Assembly: GCA_021298195.1 (NCBI GenBank)
Contig: JAJTEQ010000029.1
Location: 1 to 38,026 of the forward strand
Direction of reading: 5' to 3'
Length of the DNA: 38,026 bases
Origin: Ilumatobacteraceae bacterium
Lineage (GTDB): Bacteria; Actinomycetota; Acidimicrobiia; Acidimicrobiales; Ilumatobacteraceae
Shown here piece by piece: positions 6,102-14,048 of the stretch (position 1 is its first letter; every line of letters begins with the position of its first letter). Under the pieces are notes generated by a model. The model did no database searches, had not been told where the DNA came from, and saw only the letters and a list, made by a program, of their open reading frames with translations. A program made the translations under genes and the position numbers.

Positions 6102-7583
6102 ATGGCGACGCTTGCCGAACTCATTCGTCAGCACACCGAGATCTCCAAGGACGACACCGCCCACCTCCAACAGTTGATCGGCGAGTGGGGCATGCTCGCC
6201 GACCTGTGCTTCGCCGACATGCTCTTGCACCTGCCGGCCGAGAACGGGTCGTTCGTGGTGGGCGCCCAGGTCCGTCCGGCCACGGGGCAGACCATCTACC
6301 GAACCGACCTCGTCGACACCGAAGCCAACGCCGACGAGGCGAGCTTGCTCCGCGAGGCGTTGACGTCCGGGACGATCCGCGAGGGCGAACTGCACAAACA
6401 GGGCGTGTTCGACTCGGTGCACGTGTTGGCCATTCCGGTGCGTGGTGAGAACGGTCCGATGGCGGTGCTCACCCGCGAATGGAGCTCCAAGACCAGCCGT
6501 CAGCCCGGCGAACTGGAGCGCACCTATTTGTCGATCTTCCAACGTTTCGCCGAGATGATCGCCCAGGGTTCGTTTCCGTTCCCCGGTCGCGCCGCCGACC
6601 TGTCCGCGGCCCCGCGGGTGGGTGACGGCGCGGTGGTTCTGGACGACAGCGCCGTCATTCGGTACGCCTCGCCGAACGCGGTGTCGGCTCTTCACCGGGT
6701 GGGCATCACCTCGAACGTGGTGGGGCAGGCGCTCAGCGAACTCGGATTCGCCGACAGCCCGGTTCGTCAGTCCTTCGAGCGCATGGAACCGGTCATCGAG
6801 GAGTTCGAACAGACGGCCGACGTCACGTTGCTGGTGCGTTGCATTCCCATCGTGTCCGACGACGTGGTGACGGGAGCCATGCTTCTCATTCGGGACGTCA
6901 CCGAATTGCGTCGACGCGACCGGATGCTGTTGTCGAAGGACGCCACCATCCGTGAGATCCACCATCGGGTGAAGAACAACCTGCAGACCATCTCGTCGTT
7001 GTTGCGCTTGCAGGCTCGACGTCTGGAGTCACCCGAAGCCAAGGCCGCGGTGCAAGAGAGCGTGCGACGCATTCGCACCATCGCCTTGGTGCACGAGACC
7101 TTGTCGCGCGAGCCCGGTGACGACGTGGCCTTCATCGAGATCGTCCGACCGTTGATGCGGCTGGCCGAGGAGGGGTTGCAATCACCCGATCGCCCCGTGC
7201 GTTTCATGGTGCAAGGTGACGGCGGGCGATTGCCGGCCACCATCGCGACACCGCTGTCGGTGGTGCTCACCGAACTGCTGCAGAACGCCGTGGATCACGG
7301 TTTCCCGGAGGGCAGCGACGGGGGAACCGTGGTGGTCGACCTCGGTGGCGATGACGACGAGATCGTCATACGGGTGGTCAACGATGGTCGCGGTCTCGAC
7401 CCGGGCTTCGACCTGAACGGCGCCACCGGACTCGGATTGTCGATCGTGCGCACCTTGGTGACCACCGAACTGAACGGGTCCATCTCGATCCGACCCGGCA
7501 CCCCCGAGGATTTCATCGCGGTCGGAATCGAAGCCCAACGTCGCGGGGACGGAACCGTCGTCGATCTGCGCCTGCCGCGCTGA
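6102..7583 (+). CDS. pdtaS: Sensor histidine kinase, PdtaS-like (GAF-PAS-HisKA_2-HATPase)
   Basis: A 493-residue soluble histidine kinase. Residues about 5-155 form a GAF-like sensor domain (FADMLLHLPAENGSFVVGAQV) and about 170-270 a PAS-like domain (GAVVLDDSAVIRYASPNAVSALHRVG). The HisKA_2 dimerisation helix has REIHHRVKNNLQT with the phospho-accepting His at 287/288. The HATPase_c domain shows ELLQNAVDHGFPEG, NDGRGLDPGF and ATGLGLSIVRTL. This is the layout of PdtaS (Rv3220c), which signals to the ANTAR RNA-binding regulator PdtaR. No pdtaR gene is visible here. As in M. tuberculosis (Rv3219/Rv3220c), the kinase is convergent with a WhiB1-type gene. ATG 6102 is preferred to the GTG two codons upstream. 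Confidence 0.88.
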   Translation: MATLAELIRQHTEISKDDTAHLQQLIGEWGMLADLCFADMLLHLPAENGSFVVGAQVRPATGQTIYRTDLVDTEANADEASLLREALTSGTIREGELHKQGVFDSVHVLAIPVRGENGPMAVLTREWSSKTSRQPGELERTYLSIFQRFAEMIAQGSFPFPGRAADLSAAPRVGDGAVVLDDSAVIRYASPNAVSALHRVGITSNVVGQALSELGFADSPVRQSFERMEPVIEEFEQTADVTLLVRCIPIVSDDVVTGAMLLIRDVTELRRRDRMLLSKDATIREIHHRVKNNLQTISSLLRLQARRLESPEAKAAVQESVRRIRTIALVHETLSREPGDDVAFIEIVRPLMRLAEEGLQSPDRPVRFMVQGDGGRLPATIATPLSVVLTELLQNAVDHGFPEGSDGGTVVVDLGGDDDEIVIRVVNDGRGLDPGFDLNGATGLGLSIVRTLVTTELNGSISIRPGTPEDFIAVGIEAQRRGDGTVVDLRLPR

Positions 7584-7587
7584 GTCC

Positions 7588-7601
7588 GACGCCCCGGCGT
7601 C
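7588..7601. terminator. Short palindrome between convergent pdtaS and whiB1
   Basis: GACGC-CCCG-GCGTC lies in the 16-bp gap between the two stop codons. It could act in both directions, but it is short and has no T-run. Confidence 0.3.
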
Positions 7602-7920
7602 AGGAAGCCGGAGCCGCAGTGCGGTTCTGCTGAGCGGCGCGGTTGCGGGCGGCGATCTGGCGACGAATGTTGCGACGTTCCTCTTCGGACGTGCCACCCC
7701 AGATGCCGGAATCCTGGTTGGTCTCGAGGGCGAACTCGAGGCAGCTCACGCGAACGTTGCACTCGTTGCACACCTGCTTGGCCCGATCGATCTGCAGCAA
7801 TGCCTGCCCCGTCGTGCCCACCGGAAAGAACAGCTCCGGATCGGTGTCGCGGCAGATGGCTTCGTTGCGCCAGGAGTAATCGGCGGAACCGAGGGCGAGG
7901 GCAGAGGCGAGAATCGACAC
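7600..7920 (-). CDS. whiB1: WhiB family transcriptional regulator, WhiB1-like
   Basis: A 106-residue WhiB-like (Wbl) protein with the four cysteines that bind a [4Fe-4S] cluster: Cys23, and Cys51-x2-Cys54-x5-Cys60. The helix-turn signature SGIWGGTSEEERR is at about 71-83 and a basic Arg-rich tail follows for DNA contact. The segment CRDTDPELFFPVG and the QDSGIWGG turn match WhiB1 better than WhiB2-7. WhiB1 is an essential NO-sensitive regulator that binds SigA in mycobacteria. The GTG start is supported by GGAG 8 nt upstream. A 247-bp upstream region separates it from the divergent phosphodiesterase gene. Only an Ala/Asn-rich end is added compared with the usual 84-residue WhiB1. Confidence 0.9.
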   Translation of the reverse strand: MSILASALALGSADYSWRNEAICRDTDPELFFPVGTTGQALLQIDRAKQVCNECNVRVSCLEFALETNQDSGIWGGTSEEERRNIRRQIAARNRAAQQNRTAAPAS

Positions 7921-8090
7921 GTTGATCTCCAGATCGGTTTGGGTGGGGTTTCGAACGTCCGACGGGGGTTTCGACCGGACCTGAGAAGGTTGGCAAACGG
8001 ATGGTGAACTCGCAAGAGGGCGAGCCGGATTTTTTGTTTCCGGACAATCTCATCCGACCGAGAAATCGGCGAGGATTGGGTCACAATCCA

Positions 8091-8117
8091 TTGACACGAC
8101 GAGACTGACGTGACAAT
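8091..8117 (+). promoter_or_regulatory. Possible sigma70-type promoter upstream of the glycerophosphodiesterase gene
   Basis: A consensus -35 TTGACA (8091-8096) is followed after 15 bp by GACAAT (8112-8117), with the ATG at 8168. The spacing is short and the -10 weak. The rest of the 7921-8167 gap shows nothing else I can name apart from the whiB1 leader on the other strand. Confidence 0.35.
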
Positions 8118-8167
8118 GCGCGGCTGCTCCGGCAGGCGTCTCGCATTGCGATCAGGTCGGGGGGGCG

Positions 8168-8887
8168 ATGACAACGGGAACTCAGGTGATCGCGCACCGC
8201 GGTGCGTCGCGGGCCGAGATGGAGAACACCGTCGCGGCCTTCCGACGCGCGGTTCGAATGGGCGCGCAGTCGGCCGAATTGGACGTGCGTCGTACCGCGG
8301 ACGGTGTGCTCGTGGTCCATCACAACCCGACGCTGGAAGACGCGAGAGTGTTGGCCACGCTTCGATTCGACGAACTTCCCGAGCACGTGTGCACCCTCGA
8401 CGAGGCCCTCGACGCCTGTGCCCCCATGTGGGTGAACGTCGAGATCAAGAACGACCCGAGCGAACCCGACTTCGACCAGTCCGAGTCCATTGCCGACGAC
8501 ACGATCGCCTGTCTCGCCGATCGTTCCGAGGGTGACGGACGTTGGTTGATTTCCTCGTTCCGGCGAGAAACCATCGATCGCTGTCGCGCCTTGCGCCCGA
8601 CCATCGCCACCGCATGGTTGACCGTGGGAGTTCGCGACGAGGATCGCGCGTCGTGCATCGAGTCATTGCGCTCCGCGGGCCATGCGGCGATTCATCCGTG
8701 GTTCGGACACGTCTCCGCCGAGCTGATCCGCGACTTCCACGCCGCGGGCTTGAAGGTGAACACCTGGACCTGCGACGACCCGGCACGGATGCAAGAGTTG
8801 ATCGACTGGGGAATCGACGGCATCTGCACGAACGTCCCCGACGTGGCCCTCGCGGTGGTGGCACGGGGCTCAGGCGGGGAAGAGTAA
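8168..8887 (+). CDS. Glycerophosphodiester phosphodiesterase (UgpQ type)
   Basis: A 239-residue GDPD-family TIM barrel that hydrolyses glycerophosphodiesters to glycerol 3-phosphate and an alcohol. The N terminus VIAHRGASRAEMENTVAAF holds the catalytic HRG and the metal-binding Glu. ELDVRRTADGVLVVHHNPTL adds the ExD pair and the second catalytic His. The terminal barrel strand is VNTWTCDDPARMQELIDWGIDGICTN, as in UgpQ. There is no signal peptide, so it is cytoplasmic. It is convergent with a diacylglycerol-kinase-family gene, overlapping it by 18 bp; both act on lipid head groups or their breakdown products. Confidence 0.9.
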   Translation: MTTGTQVIAHRGASRAEMENTVAAFRRAVRMGAQSAELDVRRTADGVLVVHHNPTLEDARVLATLRFDELPEHVCTLDEALDACAPMWVNVEIKNDPSEPDFDQSESIADDTIACLADRSEGDGRWLISSFRRETIDRCRALRPTIATAWLTVGVRDEDRASCIESLRSAGHAAIHPWFGHVSAELIRDFHAAGLKVNTWTCDDPARMQELIDWGIDGICTNVPDVALAVVARGSGGEE

Positions 8888-9856
8888 CTTCACCGCCTCG
8901 GGCACGTGCCGAAAGTGCAGGCGACCGGTCTCGCCCAGGTAATCCCCGTCGACCTGATACGGGAACGGGGTGTGATGCTCGACGATCAACTCGTGCACGT
9001 CGTCGAAGCGAGCCACGTGTTCGTTGGCTTGGACGCCTCCGCCTCGTAGGGCACCGGCGAGCGTGCGGATGATGGCCGTTGCCGACATCGTGCGGAACGT
9101 CACCGCGACGAGTGGTTTGTCGAGGCCGGCTTCGGGGGAGAGGTCGAGCGGACGATTGCCGAGGAACGTGTACGGGTTCGTGTTCAGCACCACGGTGAAG
9201 TAACCGTCGTCGACACGACGCGAGGGGTCGAAGCGCGCGGGGTTCTCGACCGTCGAGTCGATGTCGAGCCCACCGGGCCCACCAATGGCGCCGTCGGCGG
9301 TGACACTGAAGTGCGGGCGCGAACGGTCGTAGCCGAACATCCACGTCTTCAACGCGGCGTAGATGAACAGGGGATGACCGGCCCAACGTTTGAGTGATGC
9401 GCGCGTCTCCACGGTGCGCACCACCGCGGCGTCGTAGCCGATGCCGGTGTGGAAGCAGAAGAAGCGACCGTTCACGCGACCGAGGCCGATGGGGCGGATG
9501 TTGGCGGTGGGGTCGGCGAGCCCGTTGACCAACAGGTCGACGGCCGCCGCCGGATCATTGGGCAATCCGATGGTGCGGGCGAAGACGTTGGTGCTGCCGC
9601 CGGGCAACACCCCGAGGGCGGTGTCGGTCCCGGCGACCCCGGTGGCCACCTCGTTCAAGGTGCCGTCCCCGCCGAAGGAGATCACCAGGTCCACCCCACG
9701 GTGGGCGGCGTCCTGGGCGAAGCGCGTGGCGTGACCCCGCCGGTTGGTCTCGACGATCTGCACCTCGTGGCCGCGCGACAAGGCCCGATGGACGATGACC
9801 GTGTTGCGGGCGGTCACCGAGGAGGCGAAGGAGTTGACGACCAGCAGGATGCGCAC
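8870..9856 (-). CDS. Diacylglycerol kinase catalytic-domain lipid kinase (DagK/YegS family)
   Basis: A 328-residue lipid kinase of the DAGK_cat superfamily, which phosphorylates diacylglycerol or a related lipid with ATP. The nucleotide-binding signature SFGGDGTLNEVATGV is at about residues 59-73, followed by GVLPGGSTNVFARTIGLP. The C-terminal beta-sandwich ends with a typical EHHTPFPYQVDGDYLGE segment, where the VDGD/E motif is conserved in the family. No transmembrane helix is present. The GTG start is supported by a TACGGT box ending 8 nt upstream on the same strand. Its 3' end overlaps the convergent phosphodiesterase gene. The exact lipid substrate cannot be read from the sequence. Confidence 0.88.
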   Translation of the reverse strand: MRILLVVNSFASSVTARNTVIVHRALSRGHEVQIVETNRRGHATRFAQDAAHRGVDLVISFGGDGTLNEVATGVAGTDTALGVLPGGSTNVFARTIGLPNDPAAAVDLLVNGLADPTANIRPIGLGRVNGRFFCFHTGIGYDAAVVRTVETRASLKRWAGHPLFIYAALKTWMFGYDRSRPHFSVTADGAIGGPGGLDIDSTVENPARFDPSRRVDDGYFTVVLNTNPYTFLGNRPLDLSPEAGLDKPLVAVTFRTMSATAIIRTLAGALRGGGVQANEHVARFDDVHELIVEHHTPFPYQVDGDYLGETGRLHFRHVPEAVKLLFPA

Positions 9857-9864
9857 CGGTGCCG

Positions 9865-9870
9865 ACCGTA
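9865..9870 (-). promoter_or_regulatory. Predicted -10 box (TACGGT) of the lipid kinase gene
   Basis: On the minus strand TACGGT is followed by 8 nt and the GTG at 9856. The same hexamer precedes the starts at 25698 and 29744. Confidence 0.45.
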
Positions 9871-9970
9871 CCAGCCGCGGTCGTGGGCCCTGAGTCGTCG
9901 GTCACCAGCCCGCTTTTCCGGGGTGGTGGGTTGTGCGATTCGTCGCCCCAGAGAGCAGAATGTGACCCTT

Positions 9971-10744
9971 ATGAACATCATCGTCTGTGTCAAGCAGATC
10001 CCCGATCCGGCCAACCCCGGTGCCCTCGATGGAAACAACGCATTGAAGCGCGACGGCAAGCTCATCCTCGACGAGTCCGACAGCTACGGCGTCGAGATGG
10101 CGTTGCAATTGGTCGATGCCGCTGGAGGCGGAGAAGTGAGTCTGGTCTCCATGGCTCCCAACAGCGAGACCGCCGGTCTGCGTACCGCGCTCGCGATGGG
10201 CGCCGCCAAGGCCGTGCTCGTCAGCGACCCGGCTCTGCAAGGCAGCGATGCGTTGACCACCGCCAAGATTCTCGCCGCCGCCGTGCAGCGTCTCGGTGGG
10301 GCCGACCTCATCATCGCGGCCACCGAGTCGAGCGATGGCTACACGGGCACCGTGCCCGAGCAGATGGCCGAGGTTCTCGGATTGCCGTCGGTGACGTTCG
10401 CCAAGAAGGTGTCGATCGACGGCGGAGTCCTGAAGGCCGATCGTCAGACCGAAGCCGGTTACGACGAAGTGACCTGCCCGCTGCCCGCGTTGATCTCGGT
10501 CACCGCCGGTGTGGTGGAGCCGCGTTACCCGAGTTTCAAGGGAATCATGGCGGCCAAGTCGAAGCCGGTCGACGAGGTGAAGGCCTCCGATCTCGGTGTC
10601 ACCCCGGTCGGTTGGGACGGCGCCGGTCAGAAGATCACCAGCGTCACCCAGGCCGAGGCCCGCGCGGCCGGTGAGGTCATCGAGGACGACGGCGAAGCAT
10701 TCGGCAAGATCGTGGCCTTCCTCGAAGGTCTCAAGGTCATCTGA
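9971..10744 (+). CDS. etfB: Electron transfer flavoprotein beta subunit
   Basis: The 257-residue beta subunit of ETF, which takes electrons from acyl-CoA dehydrogenases and other flavoprotein dehydrogenases. It begins MNIIVCVKQIPDP and carries the AMP/FAD-proximal segments SLVSMAPNSETAGLRTALAMGA and ATESSDGYTGTVPEQMAEVLGLPSVTF. A beta-subunit recognition-loop-like segment ends RYPSFKGIMAAKSKP. The ATG at 9971 is chosen because the protein then starts exactly at the family N terminus. A CAGAAT hexamer (9956-9961) lies 9 nt before it. It is followed 31 bp later by etfA, so the two form an operon. An acyl-CoA dehydrogenase gene at 25825 is a possible electron donor. Confidence 0.95.
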   Translation: MNIIVCVKQIPDPANPGALDGNNALKRDGKLILDESDSYGVEMALQLVDAAGGGEVSLVSMAPNSETAGLRTALAMGAAKAVLVSDPALQGSDALTTAKILAAAVQRLGGADLIIAATESSDGYTGTVPEQMAEVLGLPSVTFAKKVSIDGGVLKADRQTEAGYDEVTCPLPALISVTAGVVEPRYPSFKGIMAAKSKPVDEVKASDLGVTPVGWDGAGQKITSVTQAEARAAGEVIEDDGEAFGKIVAFLEGLKVI

Positions 10745-10775
10745 GTCAACGGAAACACGGAGAACGGACAGAACA

Positions 10776-11738
10776 ATGGCAATCAACAACATTTGGGTTT
10801 TCGCTCAGGTTTCCAACGGTGCGCCCACCTCGGCGTCGCTCGAACTCGTCACCAAGGCCCACAGCCTCGGCGGTTCGGTGGGCGTGTGGGTCGCCGGTGA
10901 CGGCTCGGCCGTCGCCGCGGCGCTCGGCGCGCATGGTGCGACCAAGGTCTACGGCGTCGACTACGGCAGCAATCTCGCCGGTGCGGCCGTGGCCTCGGCC
11001 ATGAAGTCCGTCATCGACGCGGGTGACTCGCCCGATCTCGTGATGTTCCCGCAGTCGTACGAGGGTCGCGACGTCATGTCGCGTCTGTCGGTCAAGCTCG
11101 ACCGCACGGTTCTCACCAACAACATCGACATCGTGGCCTCGGGTGATTCGGTCACGGTCACCACGCCGATCTTCGGTGGCAACACCTTGGTCGCCACCAC
11201 GTTCACCGGTGGTGCCCCGTACCTGGCGGCTTTCCGACCCAAGTCGTTCGCCCCCGAGTCCACCGGCGGTGCCGCCGCCGCGGTGCAGGCCGTCAGTGTT
11301 CCCGATCTCGGCGCCACCGGCACCGCCAAGGTGACCGCCGTTCACGTCGAAGAGACGACCGGTCCCAAGCTCGACGAGGCCGACATCGTGGTGTCGGGTG
11401 GTCGCGGTCTCGGCGAGAGCGCCAAGTACGAGTTGGTCGAGCAGTTGGCCAAGTTGCTCAAGGGTGCTCCCGGTGCCTCGCGCGCGATCGTGGACGCCGG
11501 TTGGGTTCCCTACAGCTACCAGGTCGGCCAGACCGGCAAGGTCGTGAAGCCCAGCGTGTACATCGCCGCTGGCATCTCGGGCGCCACCCAGCACATGGTG
11601 GGCATGAAGGGCTCGAAGAACATCATCGCGATCAACAAGGACAAGGAGGCGCCGATCTTCGGAATCGCCGACCTCGGCATCGTGGGCGACGTCCACAAGG
11701 TGCTTCCGAAGTTGATCGAGGCTCTTCAGGGTCGCTGA
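10776..11738 (+). CDS. etfA: Electron transfer flavoprotein alpha subunit
   Basis: The 320-residue alpha subunit of ETF, which binds FAD and passes electrons to ETF-quinone oxidoreductase. The N-terminal domain (1-180; [29 protein letters not shown]) leads into the FAD domain with [20 protein letters not shown]. The PROSITE-type signature follows as [46 protein letters not shown] 10776 has GGAGAA about 13 nt upstream and is the family start. A TCGGCC-GTCA-GGCCGA hairpin at 11743-11758 follows the stop and may end the etfBA transcript. Confidence 0.96.
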   Translation: MAINNIWVFAQVSNGAPTSASLELVTKAHSLGGSVGVWVAGDGSAVAAALGAHGATKVYGVDYGSNLAGAAVASAMKSVIDAGDSPDLVMFPQSYEGRDVMSRLSVKLDRTVLTNNIDIVASGDSVTVTTPIFGGNTLVATTFTGGAPYLAAFRPKSFAPESTGGAAAAVQAVSVPDLGATGTAKVTAVHVEETTGPKLDEADIVVSGGRGLGESAKYELVEQLAKLLKGAPGASRAIVDAGWVPYSYQVGQTGKVVKPSVYIAAGISGATQHMVGMKGSKNIIAINKDKEAPIFGIADLGIVGDVHKVLPKLIEALQGR

Positions 11739-11742
11739 TCGT

Positions 11743-11758
11743 TCGGCCGTCAGGCCGA
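11743..11758. terminator. Hairpin after etfA, overlapping the end of the convergent gene
   Basis: TCGGCC-GTCA-GGCCGA gives a 6-bp stem with a 4-nt loop directly after the etfA stop. No T-run follows. Confidence 0.4.
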
Positions 11759-12775
11759 GTCCCGGGCCAACAGCCCGAACGACAATCCGTCGATCGGATC
11801 GACGGCGATGAGGCTCAATTCGTGACCTGTCGTCGTGCCGTCGTCGAAGCGAAACCATTGCAGGCTCTCGCTCACGGCCCCGATCTCGTCGCCCAGTTCG
11901 TCGTCGTCCACGAGTTCGTTCCAGTCGTCGGTGATGCCGCCGAGGGCGGCCAACAGCCACCACGTTCCAAAGCGTCCGAGGGCTCCTCCGCGTCGTCGGC
12001 CGTACGCGCCTCCCGAGGCACCGCACCATGCCAACCAGGACAACGCTTCGCGGGGCTCGAGGCGCGTCAGGCGCACCGAGGTCAGGCCCAGGGCTCGCAA
12101 AGCGTGGGACCCGTCACCCTCCACGGCGACCGACTCGGCTCGACCGTTCGAGGAGGACGTCCACGGCTCCACCAATGAACGAAGCGCCGAGGCCACGCTC
12201 GAGTCGTCGATGGTCGTCGCCGAGTCGGCGGCGCTCGACACCGTCCATTCGTGTTGCCATGCGTCCGATGGGCACGGTGACGTGACGCCTTCGTCGTCGT
12301 ACGTCGGCACGGCGTACGCGGGCTCCCAGTCGAGCAAACGAAGGGGGAGATCGAGGTCCGTCGAGTCGTCGATGTTCGGAACGTCCCCGCGCAGAACACG
12401 CTCGTGGGCGACGAACGACCGACGCGGCCCCGATTCGAGGAACGACGACAGTTCGTGCCAGCCGTGATGTTGCGCGATCACCTCGGTCAGTGGCCCGATG
12501 GTGAAGCGACCGCCGTCCTCGCCCAGCACCGAACAGGCCGCCTCGGCCGGCGCCAACAACGCGATGCGGTATTCGGCCAATGTCGCGGCGGGCCACACTT
12601 GTCGACCGGTCTTGGTGGCGGCGCGGCAGCGTGAGCGAACCCGCATCAGGCCGTCCCAATCGCGTGACGCACAGCGGGCATCGATCAGTCGCACCAATCC
12701 GTCCAGATCGGCGCGATCAACCAACGCGTCGAGATCGTCATCCTCGACGGGGCGCGGGCGGTCGTCGCGGCTCAT
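11750..12775 (-). CDS. Protein of unknown function at the end of the SCO1664/DUF3090 operon
   Basis: A 341-residue protein I do not recognise. It is acidic and Trp-rich, with no signal peptide or clear transmembrane segment. A first part (about 1-110) is helical (DLDALVDRADLDGLVRLIDARCASRDWDGL). A middle part (140-210) has DLPLRLLDWEPAYAVPTYDDEG. A Gly/Arg-rich turn (YGRRRGGALGRFGTWWLLAALGG, about 260-285) precedes a C-terminal beta-like part ending LSLIAVDPIDGLSFGLLARDS. It starts 6 nt after the SCO1664-family gene, as tightly spaced as the rest of the operon. It is therefore probably cotranscribed and may share a process with that trio. It could belong to a DUF family that I cannot name. 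Confidence 0.7.
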   Translation of the reverse strand: MSRDDRPRPVEDDDLDALVDRADLDGLVRLIDARCASRDWDGLMRVRSRCRAATKTGRQVWPAATLAEYRIALLAPAEAACSVLGEDGGRFTIGPLTEVIAQHHGWHELSSFLESGPRRSFVAHERVLRGDVPNIDDSTDLDLPLRLLDWEPAYAVPTYDDEGVTSPCPSDAWQHEWTVSSAADSATTIDDSSVASALRSLVEPWTSSSNGRAESVAVEGDGSHALRALGLTSVRLTRLEPREALSWLAWCGASGGAYGRRRGGALGRFGTWWLLAALGGITDDWNELVDDDELGDEIGAVSESLQWFRFDDGTTTGHELSLIAVDPIDGLSFGLLARDSA

Positions 12776-12781
12776 GTCGAA

Positions 12782-13489
12782 TCAGACCATCGGCCAGGGG
12801 TAGCGCTGGCCCGTGGAGTCGATGGGGAACATGCCACCCTCGGCGAGCATGCGCGCACGATCGACCATGGCTTCCACTTCGTCGGCATCGAGGAGTTCGT
12901 TCAGAGCGGAGGGTGGTTCGGTGGCGACCGTGCGCACGCGCTCGCGTAGGTCGTCCGACAGCGGCTCGCCTCCGAACTCCCAGATCACCGTGCGTAGCTT
13001 GAAATCGGCCGAGAAACACAACCCGTTGTCGATGGCCCACACCCGATCATCGGCATCGATGAGGCAATGCCCGCTCTTGCGGTCGGTGTTGTTGGCCACG
13101 ATGTCGAACGCGGCGATGGCCCGGAATTGATCGTGCAGGTCTTCTCGTTGCTCGAACAGCGTGAAGTAGTGCTCCTCGAAGCGGGCGTCGATGAACCACT
13201 GCAACGAACCCTCTCCGAACGGCCCCTCGCGAACGATGGTGGGGGGAACCACGTGAAGACCCATCGCGTCGGACAGAACACAGGCCGCCACCTCGCGCTT
13301 GAAGAGTCCGGAGGGGAAGTCCCACAGCGGCCGCTCACCACGCAGGGGTTTGTAGATTGCTTGTCCGGACTCGACCGTGCCGGCGAGGTCGCGACGCAGA
13401 TTCACCAGGAAAGTGGCGTTGCTGCTGTAGGGCATGCGACCCTCGACCTCGATGTCGGCCAGTCGGAGCAACGCGTCGATGTCGACCAC
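12782..13489 (-). CDS. SCO1664 family protein (PI3/4-kinase-like fold, TIGR03843-type)
   Basis: A 235-residue protein of the actinobacterial SCO1664 family. Landmarks are AIYKPLRGERPLWDFPSGLFKREVAACVLSDAMGLHVVPPTI (a nucleotide-site-like Lys and Glu), FDIVANNTDRKSGHCLID and VWAIDNGLCFS. The last two correspond to the HxD/N catalytic loop and the DNG metal site of PI3/4-kinase-like enzymes, so kinase or AMP-transfer activity is plausible but unproven. It starts at a GTG 6 nt after the DUF3090 stop. It belongs to a strongly conserved trio with DUF3090 and an MSMEG_4193-type phosphatase, whose joint role is unknown. Confidence 0.86.
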   Translation of the reverse strand: MVDIDALLRLADIEVEGRMPYSSNATFLVNLRRDLAGTVESGQAIYKPLRGERPLWDFPSGLFKREVAACVLSDAMGLHVVPPTIVREGPFGEGSLQWFIDARFEEHYFTLFEQREDLHDQFRAIAAFDIVANNTDRKSGHCLIDADDRVWAIDNGLCFSADFKLRTVIWEFGGEPLSDDLRERVRTVATEPPSALNELLDADEVEAMVDRARMLAEGGMFPIDSTGQRYPWPMV

Positions 13490-13495
13490 GGCGCT

Positions 13496-14041
13496 TCAGT
13501 TCATCCGCGGACAGAAGTGTCCGTCGGGATCGACCGGACGCTCGCAGAACACGCAATCCGGTCGACCAGCCGACACCACTCGGTCGGTGTGTTCGCAAAA
13601 GGCCATCGCTTGGGCCCGCGTGAGCGAGACCCGTACCTGGGCTCCCCGTTCCTCGTCGTCGCCATCGTCGTCGCCGAATTCCATGTCAGCCTCGTCGACC
13701 GCTCCGTCATCGTCATCGGGTCCGGGGAATTCGCGCAGATGAAGGACGAAGTGATCACCGGAACGATTGAACTCCAGGGCCACGGCGCCCAACACGAACA
13801 CCTCGTCGACCGGCTCGCTCAGGTTCATCACGTTGCGCGGGGGCTGTCCCTCGGGGACCGGGAGGTGCTTCAGGGCCCGACGCAGGTACTGCGAGATGGC
13901 CGCCGCTTGTTGCTTCTCGCAACGAACGGTCACCGACCGAGCACCCATGCGGGCCTGGAGGTAGAACGTGCGGCGACCCGGCGAGCCCACGGCACCCGTG
14001 GTGAGCACGTCGACGTGTTCGAAGTCGGCGAAGAACGGCAT
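13496..14041 (-). CDS. DUF3090 family protein (TIGR03847-type)
   Basis: A 181-residue protein of the DUF3090 family. It begins MPFFADFEHVDVLTTGAVGSPGRRTFYLQAR and has the middle signature EKQQAAAISQYLRRAL. It ends with a small zinc-ribbon-like segment CVFCERPVDPDGHFCPRMN holding three cysteines (CxxC and a later C). An acidic insert rich in Asp/Glu (about 105-130) is unusual in charge. I use the ATG at 14041 rather than the longer frame, because it matches the family N terminus and leaves only 7 nt to the upstream stop. The function is unknown; it is always near the phosphatase and the SCO1664-family gene in actinobacteria. Confidence 0.87.
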   Translation of the reverse strand: MPFFADFEHVDVLTTGAVGSPGRRTFYLQARMGARSVTVRCEKQQAAAISQYLRRALKHLPVPEGQPPRNVMNLSEPVDEVFVLGAVALEFNRSGDHFVLHLREFPGPDDDDGAVDEADMEFGDDDGDDEERGAQVRVSLTRAQAMAFCEHTDRVVSAGRPDCVFCERPVDPDGHFCPRMN

Positions 14042-14048
14042 GGTCGTC

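Noticed and set aside
8091-8117. Strong housekeeping promoter before the glycerophosphodiesterase gene
   Set aside because: TTGACA is perfect but the spacer is only 15 bp and the -10 is poor; kept only as a weak candidate.
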